Assembly: GCF_022965805.1 (NCBI RefSeq)
Contig: NC_133114.1
Location: forward strand, 9,568,261 to 9,632,260
DNA from: Primulina eburnea
Taxonomy: Eukaryota; Streptophyta; Magnoliopsida; Lamiales; Gesneriaceae
DNA: 64,000 bases
Reading direction: 5' to 3'
In this document: positions 46,985-58,034 of the stretch, piece after piece
Layout: every line of letters starts with the position of its first letter
How positions within the stretch are numbered: the first letter of the stretch is position 1
Program-made: the position numbers and the translations under genes
Notes under the pieces: model-generated
Seen by the model: the letters and a program-made list of their open reading frames with translations, nothing else
Databases searched by the model: none
What the model was told of the DNA's origin: nothing

Positions 46985-47960
46985 TTATTCAGTTGACATC
47001 TGAGTGCAATTTTCAGATTCAGTTAATGTCTCAACAGCTGGTATTTGAATGTTATCAGTTTCCTTTAATAACTGATTGTTGTCATTGACTTCCTGCTCAT
47101 TTAATTGATCTAAAATCTCTGGTTCTGGTGTTTGGAAGATGTCTTGATTGTTATGACTTTCATCTTTATCATCATCGTCCAAACTTATATCTGTCAATTT
47201 TTCAGCTAGCTCAACTTGATCAGTTGGCTTATCAGTTAGTACAGTTTCATCAAAATTAACATGCGCAGATTCTTCAACATTTAAAGTTTTCTTATTAAAG
47301 ACTCTATAAGCTATACTAACTGATGAATATCCAAGGAAAATTCCTTCTGCAGATTTGGCATCAAATGCCTTTAAGTAATTTTTACCATTATCATGAATAA
47401 AGCATCTACAGCCAAATATTTTGAAATAGGTGATTATACTTTTTCTTCCATGCCAGATCTCATATGGTGTTTTCATATGATTCTTATTAATCATCGATCT
47501 GTTCTGAGTATAACATGCAGTGTTTACTGCCTCTGCCCAAAATCTTTGAGAAATCCCAGAATCAGCAAGCATTGTTCTAGCAGCTTCTTTTAGGGTCCGA
47601 TTTCTTCTCTCAGCTACACCGTTTTGCTGAGGAGTTCTTGCTGCTGAGAGCTCATGCTTGATTCCAGCATTTTCTAGAAAATTTGAAAGTGTTTGATTGA
47701 TGAATTCAGTTCCTCGATCAGATCTGATTCGATCAATCCCAACTGATTTTTCATTTAAAAGTCTTTTGAAGAGTTTAATCAGTTGTGCAGCCGTATGGTC
47801 TTTGGATTTTAGAAATATAACCCAAGTAAATCTTGAAAAATCATCTACGACCACCAGGGTGTATTTCATTCCCCCTAAGCTCATGACTGGAATTGGACCA
47901 AAGAGATCCATGTGCAATAGTTCTAAGCATCGGGATGAAGATTTACAGCCCTTGTTTTTG
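46985..47960 (-). pseudogene. Sirevirus C integrase
   Basis: The core, in frame with RT, shows MDLFGPIPVMSLGG, VVVDDFSRFTWV, SDRGTEFINQ and NGVAERRNRTLKEAARTM. The D,D,E triad is readable. The C-terminal part has KTPYEIWHGRK, GIFLGYSS and an acidic DISLDDDDK linker. It ends at TAA 46985. The upstream zinc-binding region is separated by a frameshift near 48005. Confidence 0.92.
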
Positions 47961-48572
47961 AAAGAAAATCGTACTTGTTTTCCATACTGACATGCTGAGC
48001 AAAAGTTTTTCTTTTGAAAAATTTATTTTGGGCAAACCAGTTACAAGTTCATGTTTACTCAGATAAGCAATGGATTTAAAGTTTAAATGATTTAATCTTT
48101 TATGCCATAACCAGTTTTGAGATGAATTTGAAGCAATGAAGCAAACTGGTGCATGATGTTGTTCATTCCAACTGACTTTATATGTGTTTCCACATCGTTT
48201 GCCAGTTAGTATGATTTTATCAGTTGATGTTTTAACTGAGCATGAGTTTTTATCAAATTGTACCAAAAATCCATTGTCGCATAACTGACTTATACTAATC
48301 AAGTTATACTTTAGATTTTCTACCAATAATACATCTTTAATAGTAAAGTTACAATGGATAATATTACCCTTACCCACGGTTTTACCTTTGGAATTATCTC
48401 CGAAACTGATGTTTGGACCACTATATTTGGTCAGTTGAGATAGCATACTTGCATCTCCTGTCATATGTCGTGAGCATCCGCTGTCCAAATACCATATTGA
48501 ATTTTTATCTGTACCTGTTACCTGCAAGCACATACATAATATGATTTGGTACCCATATCTATTTGGGTCCAC
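47943..48572 (-). pseudogene. Sirevirus C protease and integrase zinc-binding region
   Basis: Protease shows WYLDSGCSRHMTG (the Copia D-S-G active site) near 48490, then KYNLISISQLCDNG. The pre-integrase part has WHKRLNHLNFKS. A deletion near 48005 shifts the frame before the CxxC pair, giving a false end at 47943. It overlaps the end of gag in another frame by 14 bases. Either a pol frameshift or a one-base lesion explains this; I favour a lesion because gag text also continues past its stop. Confidence 0.88.
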
Positions 48573-50488
48573 GACTTATTAGTCCCTTTGGAATCCATAC
48601 TTGGATTAGTCTAACTGTCTTTCCAGTAGCTGTGTTCCAAATTGTTTTTCTCGGCTTCTGTGTGTTAGGTGTGTGTTGTACAGATGACACAATATGCATT
48701 TTGACTTGGTTCGACTGCTTGTTTAGTCTGTATCTTTTCTGGACTGGTTTGCAGTTGTGATAATTCGAATAGTTATTTGAACGATTCCTTCCAAACATTT
48801 TTGATGACTGACTTACTGAGTCAGTAGAGATTTTTGGACTGTAACCAACTCCATGTCTTTTGCCCTTATACATATTCTCAATGGATTGTTCATTCATTTT
48901 GCTAGGCTCAAATTTTTCTTGATCTACCGTTGATATGACAAATTGAATGTACTTTCCTTTGTTTACTGTCAACTGTGGTTGTGTATCTTTTGAAAGTGTT
49001 TCTCCTTGATTACTGAACCCTAAACCAGTTTTGTCAGAAACTGATTTTTGAGAATTATGCATCTCATTCAATGCAGTAGACGACTTATTCAAAGATTGAA
49101 TGAGTTCAGTCTATTTTGAATTTTCAAGGATCAATTTCTGGATCAGTGACTGATCTTTCTTTTTCTCCGCTTTTAGCTCAGCAATTTCCCTTCTTAGACT
49201 CAACTCATCCACTGATTCATCAGTTTTGGTTTTGTTGTCTATGAGATCATTTTGCTTTGATTTCATTTCCTCAAATGATGATGCAAGTTTCTGATACTCA
49301 TTTACCATATCATGCAATGTCAAAATGAGTTCTTCTCTTGTAAAATCAATTGAAATAAAATCAAATACCTGTTGACTTGTAGATTCTGCTTCAGCATCAT
49401 TTGCCATTAGACATTTGACTTCCTCTTCATCACTTGAGCTATATGAGCTTTCTGGTTCTGATTCATCACTATCAGTTTTTGCCCATTTGGATTTGTTTTC
49501 TTCTGCTAATAGAACTTCGTATTTCTTTCTTTTGGTTTTCTTATCATCTCTGGGCCTTCTCTTATGCTCATATGGTTTCTTTCTTCTGTCAGTTGATCCT
49601 TGACTGTCCTTTTTAGGTTTAGGACAGTCTGCAATGTAATGACCTGTTTTGCCACAATTGTAGCAAGCATTTGTTTCTTCTTTTGAATTATTTTTCTGGT
49701 ATTGTTTCTGAAAGTTTCCATGGTTCTTTCTCATGAACCTCCCGAACTTTTTGATGAATAATGACATTGCATCATTGCTTAACTGATCAGCAGATTTCTC
49801 AGCTGAACTGCTTGATTCAGTTCTGACAGCTGCTAAGGCAGTTGTAGTTGTAGGAGTAGATGGTTCTCCTTCTCTGTTCTGCATTTACAATTCATAAGCT
49901 TTTAAATCAGCAAACAGTTCATGAATTTCGATCTGGTTCAAGTCTTTTGATTCTCTCATAGCCATAGTTTTGACGTCCCATTCCTTTGGAAGACCTCTCA
50001 TTACTTTTAATGCAACCTCTTTGTTAGTATGCACTTTTCCGAGTGCATTTAATTCATTTACAATACTGCTCACCCTTTCATCATACTCATTCATTGACTC
50101 TCCAACCTTCATTTTGATATTGTAAAATTTCTGGACAGCAACAAATAGTTTATTTTCTTTTGTTTGGTCATTTCCTTCATATAACTGAATCAACTTCTCC
50201 CGAATTTCTTTTGCTGTTTTGCACATTTTTATTTTGTTGAAGGTTGATTTATCCAGTGTTTTGTATAGAGTATCTTTGGCCACATTGTGAAGATTGGCTT
50301 TTCTCTTGTCCTCAGTTGTCCACTCTTCTCTGGGCTATTGCTGTGTTTGCTTTCAGAATCTTCATGGGTCCGTCTGTTATGACAAACCACATATCATCAT
50401 CTTGTGCAGCTAAGTGAGCTTGCATTCTGATTTTCCAGTCATCAAAATCTTCTCTTGAGAACATAGGAATTTTATTGAAAGAAGTCAT
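48559..50488 (-). pseudogene. gag of Sirevirus C
   Basis: The start is ATG at 50488 (MTSFNKIPMFSREDFDDW). The N-terminal gag domain follows, broken by a frameshift near 50330, and resumes at 50283 (LYEGNDQTKENKLF, VMRGLPKEWDVKTMAM). In-frame TAA at 49885 and TAG at 49111 interrupt it. The knuckle CYNCGKTGHYIADC is near 49660-49620. Then come basic and Ser/Asp/Glu-rich stretches, a probable coiled coil (about 49300-49120), and a C-terminal VWIPKGLISRGPK motif seen in Sirevirus gag. The long gag is typical of the lineage. Confidence 0.9.
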
Positions 50489-50534
50489 GCTAACAGATTT
50501 ATAGATCAGAAGTATTCAAAAACAAGATTCAACT

Positions 50535-50546
50535 GCTCGAATACCA
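50535..50546 (-). other. Primer-binding site of C
   Basis: The minus strand reads TGGTATTCGAGC, two bases from the 5' LTR end. It is a near match to TGGTATCAGAGC, degraded or variant. Confidence 0.75.
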
Positions 50547-50548
50547 CT

Positions 50549-51464
50549 TGATATGATCGGTTCTCGTAATAAGAGTGTTTAGAAGGGGGGTTGAATAAAC
50601 ACTCACACTTAAAAATGTTCTTTAACAATATTTGAGTTTAGTTTGGTGACAAACTGAATCTCGGAATCTTGTTGGTCAATAACAATCAGTTAAACTAGAA
50701 TAGTTGCGGAAAGTAACTGATTGAAAGATAGAATACGAAACTAAAAGAAATATGCAAGAGTTGTTTCTGGATGTTCGGAGAATTTAATTACTCCTACGTC
50801 ACCTCTTCTATCACAAGGATAGGATATTCAATAAAAGACTTTGATCAAGTACAACACTTGTACAGACCCACTTCAGTTTGGACTTACAACTGCCAAAACT
50901 GAAACTCTTAGTTCTACACAATATTTTCAGTACGTAACTGATATTAGCACAATTGATTCTAACAGCTTTTAGATAGTGCTAATAAGCTCAGATTGTAGCC
51001 TTGATTGCTACGAATAATTCAAATGAGAGTGAGTTGAGATTTTGACAGAGTAACAGCAAGCTTATCGTCACTTGTTTATCTGCTGTTCTTCAGTTATATT
51101 TATACTTCATTTTCAACGGTAACTTTGATATGTATTTGAATTCTAGTATCCGTTGATTGCCACTTCATCATTCCTTGGGCAATGTTCTCTTCATTGATTG
51201 TGATACGGCGTCTTAATTGCAATAGCCGAAACACATTGTTCTATGCTGTAATGATTGAAGTGCGAAGTTCTTGTAATCTGTTATGTCTCATTTGTTCTTT
51301 CCCGAGACGTCTTCAGTTGAGAAACTGATCAGTTGATCAGTTTGCCTTATATCATTGTATCAACTTGCTTCAGTTGCCGAATTTGCTTGTGCACATCAGT
51401 TGATTCATATTTTGTTAATCGATTGATTTATGTTTTGTCAAACTCCAGAATCTAGTTTCCAACA
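50549..51464 (-). mobile_element. 5' LTR of Sirevirus C
   Basis: Same length as 39681-40596 (916 bp), about 14 differences by eye; followed by TSD GTATC. Confidence 0.92.
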
Positions 51465-51469
51465 GTATC

Positions 51470-52409
51470 AGAGCCAACGCTTGATACACTAAGTGATTGA
51501 TTCTGGTTTATTGTTGTTTTTTTACAAGAAATTTAACAGAATCCCAATGGACGTACTATCTACGAACACTACTGTTTTGAAAGAAAAATGATGGCTACAA
51601 GTCAACGTGCAAGATGTTGCCTCGGGTGTTGCAACACCAGGCCGCAACACCACTTCAAAATCCTTGTGTCTCAATGTTAAATCTCACAGTCACTCAAGTA
51701 AACATGAAATCCAGGATACTGATTCTGATGAACTCACATTTGAAAGTGTGCAGGCTATGTATGAAGATCTATACGAAGATTGGATCAAAAGAAATAAAAT
51801 AAATTTGATCATCTCTAAGGAGAATACAGATCTGAAAGAATGTGCGTCTCGACTTGAAATTGTGCTTAGCAAGAAGGATCTTGAGCTTTGCAGAGTCAAG
51901 GATAATCTTGAGAAGGCCTCAAAAACTCTTGGAAAATTCAACTCAAGTTCAACAAAACTTGACTCGATGCTAATGATGGGAAATGACAGTAGAGCTGGTA
52001 TTGGATACGTGAAAAGCACATATGTACATGGAGAAACTTCCAACTCCGGATCACAATCAACTGCTTTCATAAGGGAAAGGAAAGTCGATCAGATCCCTTC
52101 AAAGATTGATCTTGTGGTGAAGACTCTCCCAACCAAGATGCAAAAGCCGAAAAAAAGGAAGCGCCACTTTATTTGCCACTATTGTCATAAGCCAGGCCAC
52201 ATCAAACACTTTTTTTTTAAGCTGAGAAATGTCTATATTAACTGGCATGAAAATCGGGTGTTGCCCATCGTCTTGCCCAACACCAGGCGCAACACAATAG
52301 TCAAGAAACCTCATGTGAAGAAAGTTTGGGTACCAAAAGCTATTATTCATTGAAATGTCATTTATACGTCTTTTAAAACTAACATTGCAGGTATATGGTA
52401 TTTCGCCAG
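51470..52409 (+). pseudogene. Copia element E: rest of primer site and gag C-terminal part
   Basis: AGAGC at 51470 completes the E primer site. The gag frame 51607-52353 has LTFESVQAMYEDLYEDW, a coiled-coil-like stretch (LSKKDLELCRVKDNLEKA) and a basic CCHC-like knuckle, CHYCHKPGHIKHFFF, where the last Cys is Phe. It then has KPHVKKVWVPKAIIH at the end. The N-terminal capsid region is missing, so E has an internal deletion. After the stop the DNA reads GIWYF, the start of a Copia protease, and is cut at 52410 by another LTR. Confidence 0.75.
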
Positions 52410-52737
52410 TGAAATCAGTTGGGCTGGTGAAATCAGTTGACTCGTCATTTGAACTGATTTCACTCTTTCAGTTGAACTGCTCAGCTGGGCTCTTCATCAG
52501 TTGGCCAGGCTTCTGAAGGTCTTCTGTTGAACCACCTATCCGCTGGACAATCAGTTAAACTTGTTTTCGATTCTTCAGTTGAGCTGGTTCAGTTCGATTA
52601 ATCGGTTGGTACTTTCAGTTTGCATTCATCGATAGCTTCAATTACGTTCAGCTAACTGCACACTCAGGTAAGTTCATTAGTAACAAAATAACAAGTTTTG
52701 TTAACATCAAAATCAAGTAAGATTGCGAACATGAAAT
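52410..52737 (-). mobile_element. Short Sirevirus-like LTR (F), copy 1, left part
   Basis: It runs TGAAATCAGTTGGG to GTTCCAACA, interrupted by a hAT-like element, and ends at 53674. Without the insert it is about 340 bp. It is strongly similar to 56357-56710 and crowded with TCAGTTG/CAACTGA words. Confidence 0.6.
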
Positions 52738-52745
52738 GTTCCAAC
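52738..52745. repeat. Left TSD of hAT-like element (GTTCCAAC)
   Basis: Exact 8 bp match to 53665-53672. Confidence 0.85.
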
Positions 52746-53664
52746 CAAAGATGTAAACTATCCAAACCAAACCAAACAGTATCAGGCTTGAGTTTGGCTC
52801 GTTTAAGATTGTTTAAAGCTCGGCTCGATCTCAATTCGTGCTTCTATTATCAGGCTCGAGCTTGGATTTTATTAAAATTACTAAGCTCGAGAAAAGCTCG
52901 AGCTCAGCTTGTTAAAAGCTCGTTTATCATGTTATTCAAGCTGAGCTCGAGCTTGATCCATTAATAGCTCGTTTATCATGTTTAACAAGCTTGGCTTGAG
53001 CTCGGCTCGTTTTCGAGCTCGTAAAGCATATAATTAAGCTCGAGTTTGAATTTGATTCGACCTTGTTAAAAATTAAATCTATCTATGAATTAATTTTAAA
53101 TCAAACATAAAAAAATAAATTCATTCATAAATAAGTAAATAACCAAAACAACAAAAATAACAACTGAAAAACCATAAACTCGTTATATTATTGAACATAT
53201 CAAAATAATACATCTAGCATCCCGATAACAAATATTCGTCATATACTGATATCACCATTTAAATAGCATTGCAATAATTTATTCCTTTAATACTTCATTC
53301 GCCATGTTCCAAATAAATTTTATTTTTTAATCAATAGAATTCATTATATTCAATTTAATATAATATTTTAGAAATAATAATTTGTAAAGTTACTCTACAT
53401 TTATATTACTTGGTGATGTAAGCTTGGGCTCGAGCTTACGAGCCACCTAAAAAAGTCGAGCTTGAGCTCGCGAGTCTATTATCAAACATGTTTGCGAGCT
53501 CAAGAGCCGAATTTCCTTATACTTGAGCTTGGTTTGATTAAATTTTCAAGCTCAAAATCGAGTTTGAGCTTGGATAGATATGATTAGCAAACGAACTCAA
53601 ACGAGCTTTTTATCGAGCCAAGTTCCTAATAGCTCGCAAACGGTTTGGTTCATTTACATCCCTA
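52746..53664. mobile_element. Non-autonomous hAT-like element, 919 bp
   Basis: The left end is CAAAGATGTAAACTATCCAA. The right end, read inward on minus, is TAGGGATGTAAATGAACCAA. These are imperfect inverted repeats of about 23 bases with the GATGTAAA word common at hAT ends. An exact 8 bp TSD flanks it. Both subterminal zones carry many AGCTCG/CGAGCT words (52800-53060 and 53410-53640), and the centre is AT-rich. No transposase frame is present, so it depends on another hAT. Confidence 0.85.
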
Positions 53665-53672
53665 GTTCCAAC
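53665..53672. repeat. Right TSD of hAT-like element
   Basis: GTTCCAAC; see 52738-52745. Confidence 0.85.
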
Positions 53673-53674
53673 AA

Positions 53675-53692
53675 TCTCCCCCATTTTGATGA
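53675..53692 (-). other. Polypurine tract of element F
   Basis: The minus strand reads CATCAAAATGGGGGAGAT, then TGTTGGAAC, the LTR start. It shows F is in minus orientation with its 3' LTR on the left. Confidence 0.65.
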
Positions 53693-55439
53693 TCACAAAA
53701 CTTGAACAATTAAAGCGATGTAAAAATTTTAAATTTTAAATTTAACTGCCGGACGCTAATTCATGTCTTAATCATTATTAATGTCAAATATAACAATTAA
53801 GAAAAGTGGGACTAAATTTTTTTTCTTTTTAAATTATAAATGCGGAAACGTAATGTAATCTATACAATATACATATCAGTATAAAAGTACAATGCATGTA
53901 CTACTAGTCTCTATCTCAACCAGGTTCAACAGCTATACATCAAGTGCTGAATCCTATTCTGCTTCTGGGCCCAGATCTCCACACTAACTATCATCTCTCA
54001 TCCTCTTCCTGATCCTGTCCCACTTGTTGTCATGCACACATACAAACAAGACAACAGCCGGATAACTCCGGTGAGAATTACATTCCCAGTATAAATCATA
54101 TATACATGCATTTCATATAAACAAGTATAAAAGCATGAACAGATAATCATAAAATGAATCAAATCAGAAACATGAATCAACACAGAATCTGAATCACACT
54201 CCGTGACTCTTAGACTCACATAAATCAATGCAAACTCTAAATCACTCTCCGTAACTCTTGGACTCTGACTCGACTCGTCCTAATCTAGGGATCCCGATCA
54301 GAATAAGAACATACACCCACCTTCACTCCCAATCGGGGTGGTGGTACGTTCTTATTTACGGACTTTGGTTCTTTCCATATCGAACATCAGTAATAGAAGA
54401 AACTCACATTCTATCCACCTCGATATAACCAAACGTCCGGTGTCTTGACGATTCCGCCACAGACTAGGCACATCCGCCTAAATAGGAATATCAGCACTGG
54501 CACTTCTGCCAATCATTGCTCTGTGACAGTGTGCAATGGGCCAGTGACGATTCCATCACTATTCGGATAATTTGTCACAAGATCAATCGTTTACGACTAG
54601 GCGCATCTGCCTATGACTCTTTACATAAATCATTCAATCAAATATACTAAACTCATTCAATTGCAAATATCAATGCAATAAGGTAAAGTATGTGATTTTG
54701 GGAAACTCAAGCCAAACCAAACTCGAGTTGTGCAATCCCGCATCAACATCAATTTATACCTTTGTCTTCGCGGTCTGACGAAGTCGAAGTCTCAAATTCC
54801 AATCTGTCCATTACCCAATCTGGAAATGACAATATCAATATACTATGTCAATGTATCACTCAATTCATGACTTATTCTGATCAATACTCCAATCAAAACA
54901 CAATCTGATCAATGTCAACGATATCATGATACAATCTTAATCAATGCTGAATCTGATCACAATCAATCTACTGATGTTTCGACGGCATAACAATACAGTC
55001 TTGATAACCTCATCAATCTCAACATCACAGATATAATATCACAACTCATAATCGGTATCAATACGAATCATAATCTTTAATAATAACAGGGCATAACATC
55101 AAATCTGCGCAATCTCAATCATATCATTTCCGAAAATCATAACAATTACATAAACAGTCCATTCTTCGATCTGACTTCAATTATACAATGTCTGATATTG
55201 CAAGAACAACATATATGAATTCTATCTGATTCTGACAATGCCATAATTTCAAAACATATCACAACGTAAGAAAACTTACACCCAGTTGAAGCTCTCGTCG
55301 TTAAAAACTCAGTACTGAAGTCGGATTAACAGCCAGACGGATGGATCGTTCTAAATCACGAATCTATGATAATAAAGCTTCAAGATTTTCGGGGAACCTC
55401 GTTTCTTTCTTTCTGGGATTCTGAGGAGAATTGAAGATA

Positions 55440-55440
<1 letters not shown>

Positions 55441-55501
<61 letters not shown>
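55441..55501. repeat. (TA)n microsatellite in the diverged LTR
   Basis: About 60 bases of TA repeat at the same relative place as in the G LTR, expanded. Confidence 0.95.
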
Positions 55502-55503
<2 letters not shown>

Positions 55504-55545
55504 TGCATGCATAGGACGGGTGGCTCATTGTGCATACTGCACGTC

Positions 55546-55750
55546 TCGCGCATAGCGCGATTACCATCGGCGCATATGCGCGAGACCTACTGTCTCGGCA
55601 TACCATCACTCGCGCATATGCGCGCTCTACTCGGCCCATATGCGCCAACTTCTCTGGACATCTCGCGCATATGCACGCACACGTATCGCGCATATGCGCG
55701 CACACGTATCGCGCATATGCGAGGCTCCTTGTCGCGCATATGCGCGTGGT
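55546..55750. repeat. GCGCATATGCGC palindrome cluster in the diverged LTR
   Basis: About eight degenerate copies, for example TCGCGCATATGCGCGC near 55685-55705. The motif is retained although the surrounding LTR has diverged. Confidence 0.88.
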
Positions 55751-55875
55751 GTTCTTTCCTCGCACATATTTCGTGTTTTCTTCCGTCTTTTCCGGTCTAA
55801 ATCTTTCCGTCTATAATCACATTAATTATTCCCAAATCATTTCAGATTACGGTAATCCAATTCTCGGTCCTTACA

Positions 55876-56356
55876 AAACATTTAAAACGATTAAAATTAA
55901 AATTTTCAGTTCGAGCGATAGAAAGCTCTCCCTCAATAACTGAATTTTAAAACGAGTTTAAAACGAATTTAAAATATTTTTCAGTTTGATGGATAATTTT
56001 AAAGAAAACTTCTCCTCAAGAACTTAATAAAAAACTCTCCCTCAAAAATATAATCATTTACGCGATTTTAACAATGAGATTAAGCATCATTTAACATTCA
56101 AGCTGTTTAGACAACAAGTATGAAAATAACAATTCAATTACATAGAAACTAACTAGATAAAATGATGTTTATTTAATAAAAAACGCGTTTTTTTATACAT
56201 TTAAGTGCACCAAACTGCAAATGAAAGTGCTACTATAATAGCAAATTTTAAACATCAAATATCAGTCAGTTTATACATGCTAGAATTCCATTGAATAAGC
56301 TTGTCGTGTTCTGCAACTGATTGGTTCTAATTGATGTTCTGAACTGTCATTTGAAC
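55876..56356 (-). other. Internal remnant of element F, no gene
   Basis: AT-rich, with repeated CTCTCCCTCAA words (55926, 56034 and a variant near 56010), the reverse of TTGAGGGAGAG. They may be extra polypurine-tract-like motifs, which Sireviruses are reported to have near the 3' LTR. No coding frame. Confidence 0.45.
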
Positions 56357-56710
56357 TGATCTTCAATTGGGCTGGTGAAATCAGTTGACTCGTCAGTTGA
56401 ACTGATTTCACTTTTTCAGTTGAACTGGTCAGATGAGCTCTTCATCAGGTGAACTCTTCATCAGCTGGTCGGGATTCTGAAGGTATTCTGCTAAACCAAC
56501 TATTAGCTGGACAATCAGTTTAACTGGTTTACGATTCATTAGTTGAGCTAGTGCAATTCGATTAATCAGTTGGTACTTTCAGTTTGCATTCTTCGATAGC
56601 TTCAGTTACGTTCAGCTAACTGCACACTTAGGTAAATTCATTAGTAACAAAATAACAAGTTTTGTTAATATCAAAATCAAACAAAATTGCAAACATGAAA
56701 TGTTCCAACA
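56357..56710 (-). mobile_element. Short Sirevirus-like LTR (F), copy 2
   Basis: 354 bp from TGATCTTCAATTGGG to TGTTCCAACA, closely similar to copy 1 (52410-53674 without its insert). No convincing primer site lies at its left and no TSD matches copy 1, so the pair may not be a simple element. Confidence 0.5.
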
Positions 56711-56921
56711 GGGGGTGAATAAACTATTTTAAAAAATTGAACGTTTTTAAATTTGTTTTCAAGCGTTTTTAGGCGGTTGAAACTTTTATCCAACGGTTAC
56801 AAAAATATGAACCACTTAAAAAGTGTGGACGACGATTCAGAATTTCTAATGATAGCTAAAATCAGTTGGCTAGATGGTTAACAAGAAACGGTTCAAAATG
56901 TAAGATACTTCAGAAGGTAAA
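56711..56921. other. Fragment of another Sirevirus-type LTR
   Basis: GGGGGTGAATAAAC and the following A/T-rich text resemble positions about 30 onward of the C LTR (plus-strand view). It is cut on the right by element D. Confidence 0.4.
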
Positions 56922-57895
56922 TGAAAGGATCGGTTAATCGAATAAAGAGTGTTTAGGACGGGGGGTTGAACAAACACTGCTCAAATTTAAATATTCTTCG
57001 ACAATATGAGTTCAGTTTTGCTACAAACTGAAACTAGATATCCCGTCAGTCAATAACAATCAGTTAAACTGAATAAAATAGCAGTTAAACTGAATAAAAT
57101 AGTTGCGGAAAATAAACTGACTGAAAGATAGAGTATCTAACTGAAAATGACAACTGAATTAATGACACCACAATTTGTTTCTGGATGTCCGGAGACTTGA
57201 ATAACTCCTCCGTCACCCCTTCTATCACGAAGATAGGATGTTCACTAAAAGACTTGGATCAAATACAAAATAATGTACTGAACCACTTCAGTTTGGACTT
57301 ATCACTTTGCCAAAACTGAAACTCTTAGTATACAACACTTTAACAGATCGTAACTGATCTTAGCACAACTTAGAAAATCTATCGACATTTACAAAGTGCT
57401 ATGTAAGCTCGAGAATGTAGTCTTGAATACTACTGATATAACTGATAAGTGTGAGCTTTGATTTCTGAATGCATGTAGATATTTTTGCAGCGTGACAACA
57501 CGTAAAATGAGATAACTGAAAGTCGGTGTTTCTTCAGTTGCTGTCTTCGACTATTTATAGACTCTCCTCTCAATGGTAACATTAAAGAATATTTGAATAT
57601 TCTAACCGTTGATTGCCACGTCGATATACTCTGATAGTCTTACACTGCTCATTCTGAAATGCGGCATTCCACTACTAGTTGCAGGTATTTGTACTATCTG
57701 TCGGTTGTCGCTTTCAACTGATGACGTGTAGAGCTGAGAGATCAGCTGGTAAAGAATCAGTTGACGAGAATGAACTTCATTTGTATCGATCAGTGAACTG
57801 AATTCAGCTGATGACGTGTTCAGTTGACGATCAGTTCAGTTGCTTAGTTCAGTTGGTTCATCTTTTGTCAAAACACCGGAATTAAGTTTCCAACA
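56922..57895 (-). mobile_element. 3' LTR of Sirevirus D
   Basis: TGAAAGGATCGG to TTTCCAACA (plus view), 974 bp, homologous to the C LTR but clearly diverged. The other LTR lies outside the window, so TSD and age cannot be judged. The 5 bases before it are GGTAA. Confidence 0.85.
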
Positions 57896-57911
57896 ATTTC
57901 CCTCTTTATGG
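57896..57911 (-). other. Polypurine tract of D
   Basis: The minus strand reads CCATAAAGAGGGAAAT directly before the LTR start TGTTGGAAAC. Confidence 0.88.
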
Positions 57912-58034
57912 TGTTTGACAAAACTAGAGTAAAATATAACTGAATAACTGAACTAATAGTAGATAAAATAAGATATAGATTAACTGAATCAACTAAATTA
58001 ATATTTCTTCAAACAAATACAATAGAGACTGCTT

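Larger units (their letters stand above)
39681..51464 (-). mobile_element. Sirevirus-type Copia element C
   Basis: An 11.8 kb element in minus orientation with 916 bp LTRs at both ends and TSD GTATC (39676-39680 and 51465-51469). Order along the minus strand: LTR, primer site, gag, protease, integrase, RT, RNase H, a gap with plus-strand ORFs, ORF3, polypurine tract, LTR. Size and the extra 3' gene fit Sireviruses (SIRE/Maximus). The LTRs differ at about 14 positions by eye (about 1.6%). All long sense frames carry stops or shifts. Confidence 0.92.
53747..55875 (-). mobile_element. Diverged lone LTR of the Gypsy G family
   Basis: Inverse of the G LTR at lower identity, about 2.13 kb. The block with GACAACAGCCGG and GAGAAT around 54045-54085, a single version of the 66 bp unit near 54375-54435, the TA repeat and the palindrome cluster occur in the expected inverse order. 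It starts TGCCGGACGC and ends GGTCCTTACA. No gag-pol is attached and no clear TSD was found, so solo LTR is inferred. Confidence 0.75.

Noticed and set aside
9317..51474. tRNA genes suggested by TGGTATCAGAGC-type matches (9317, 13671, 25528, 32269, 50535, 51470)
   Set aside because: These are short primer-binding sites complementary to the tRNA 3' end next to LTR ends. No cloverleaf surrounds them.
53675..56356. A second complete Gypsy element in minus orientation
   Set aside because: Only LTR-type sequence is present. No gag, pol, primer site or second LTR was found.
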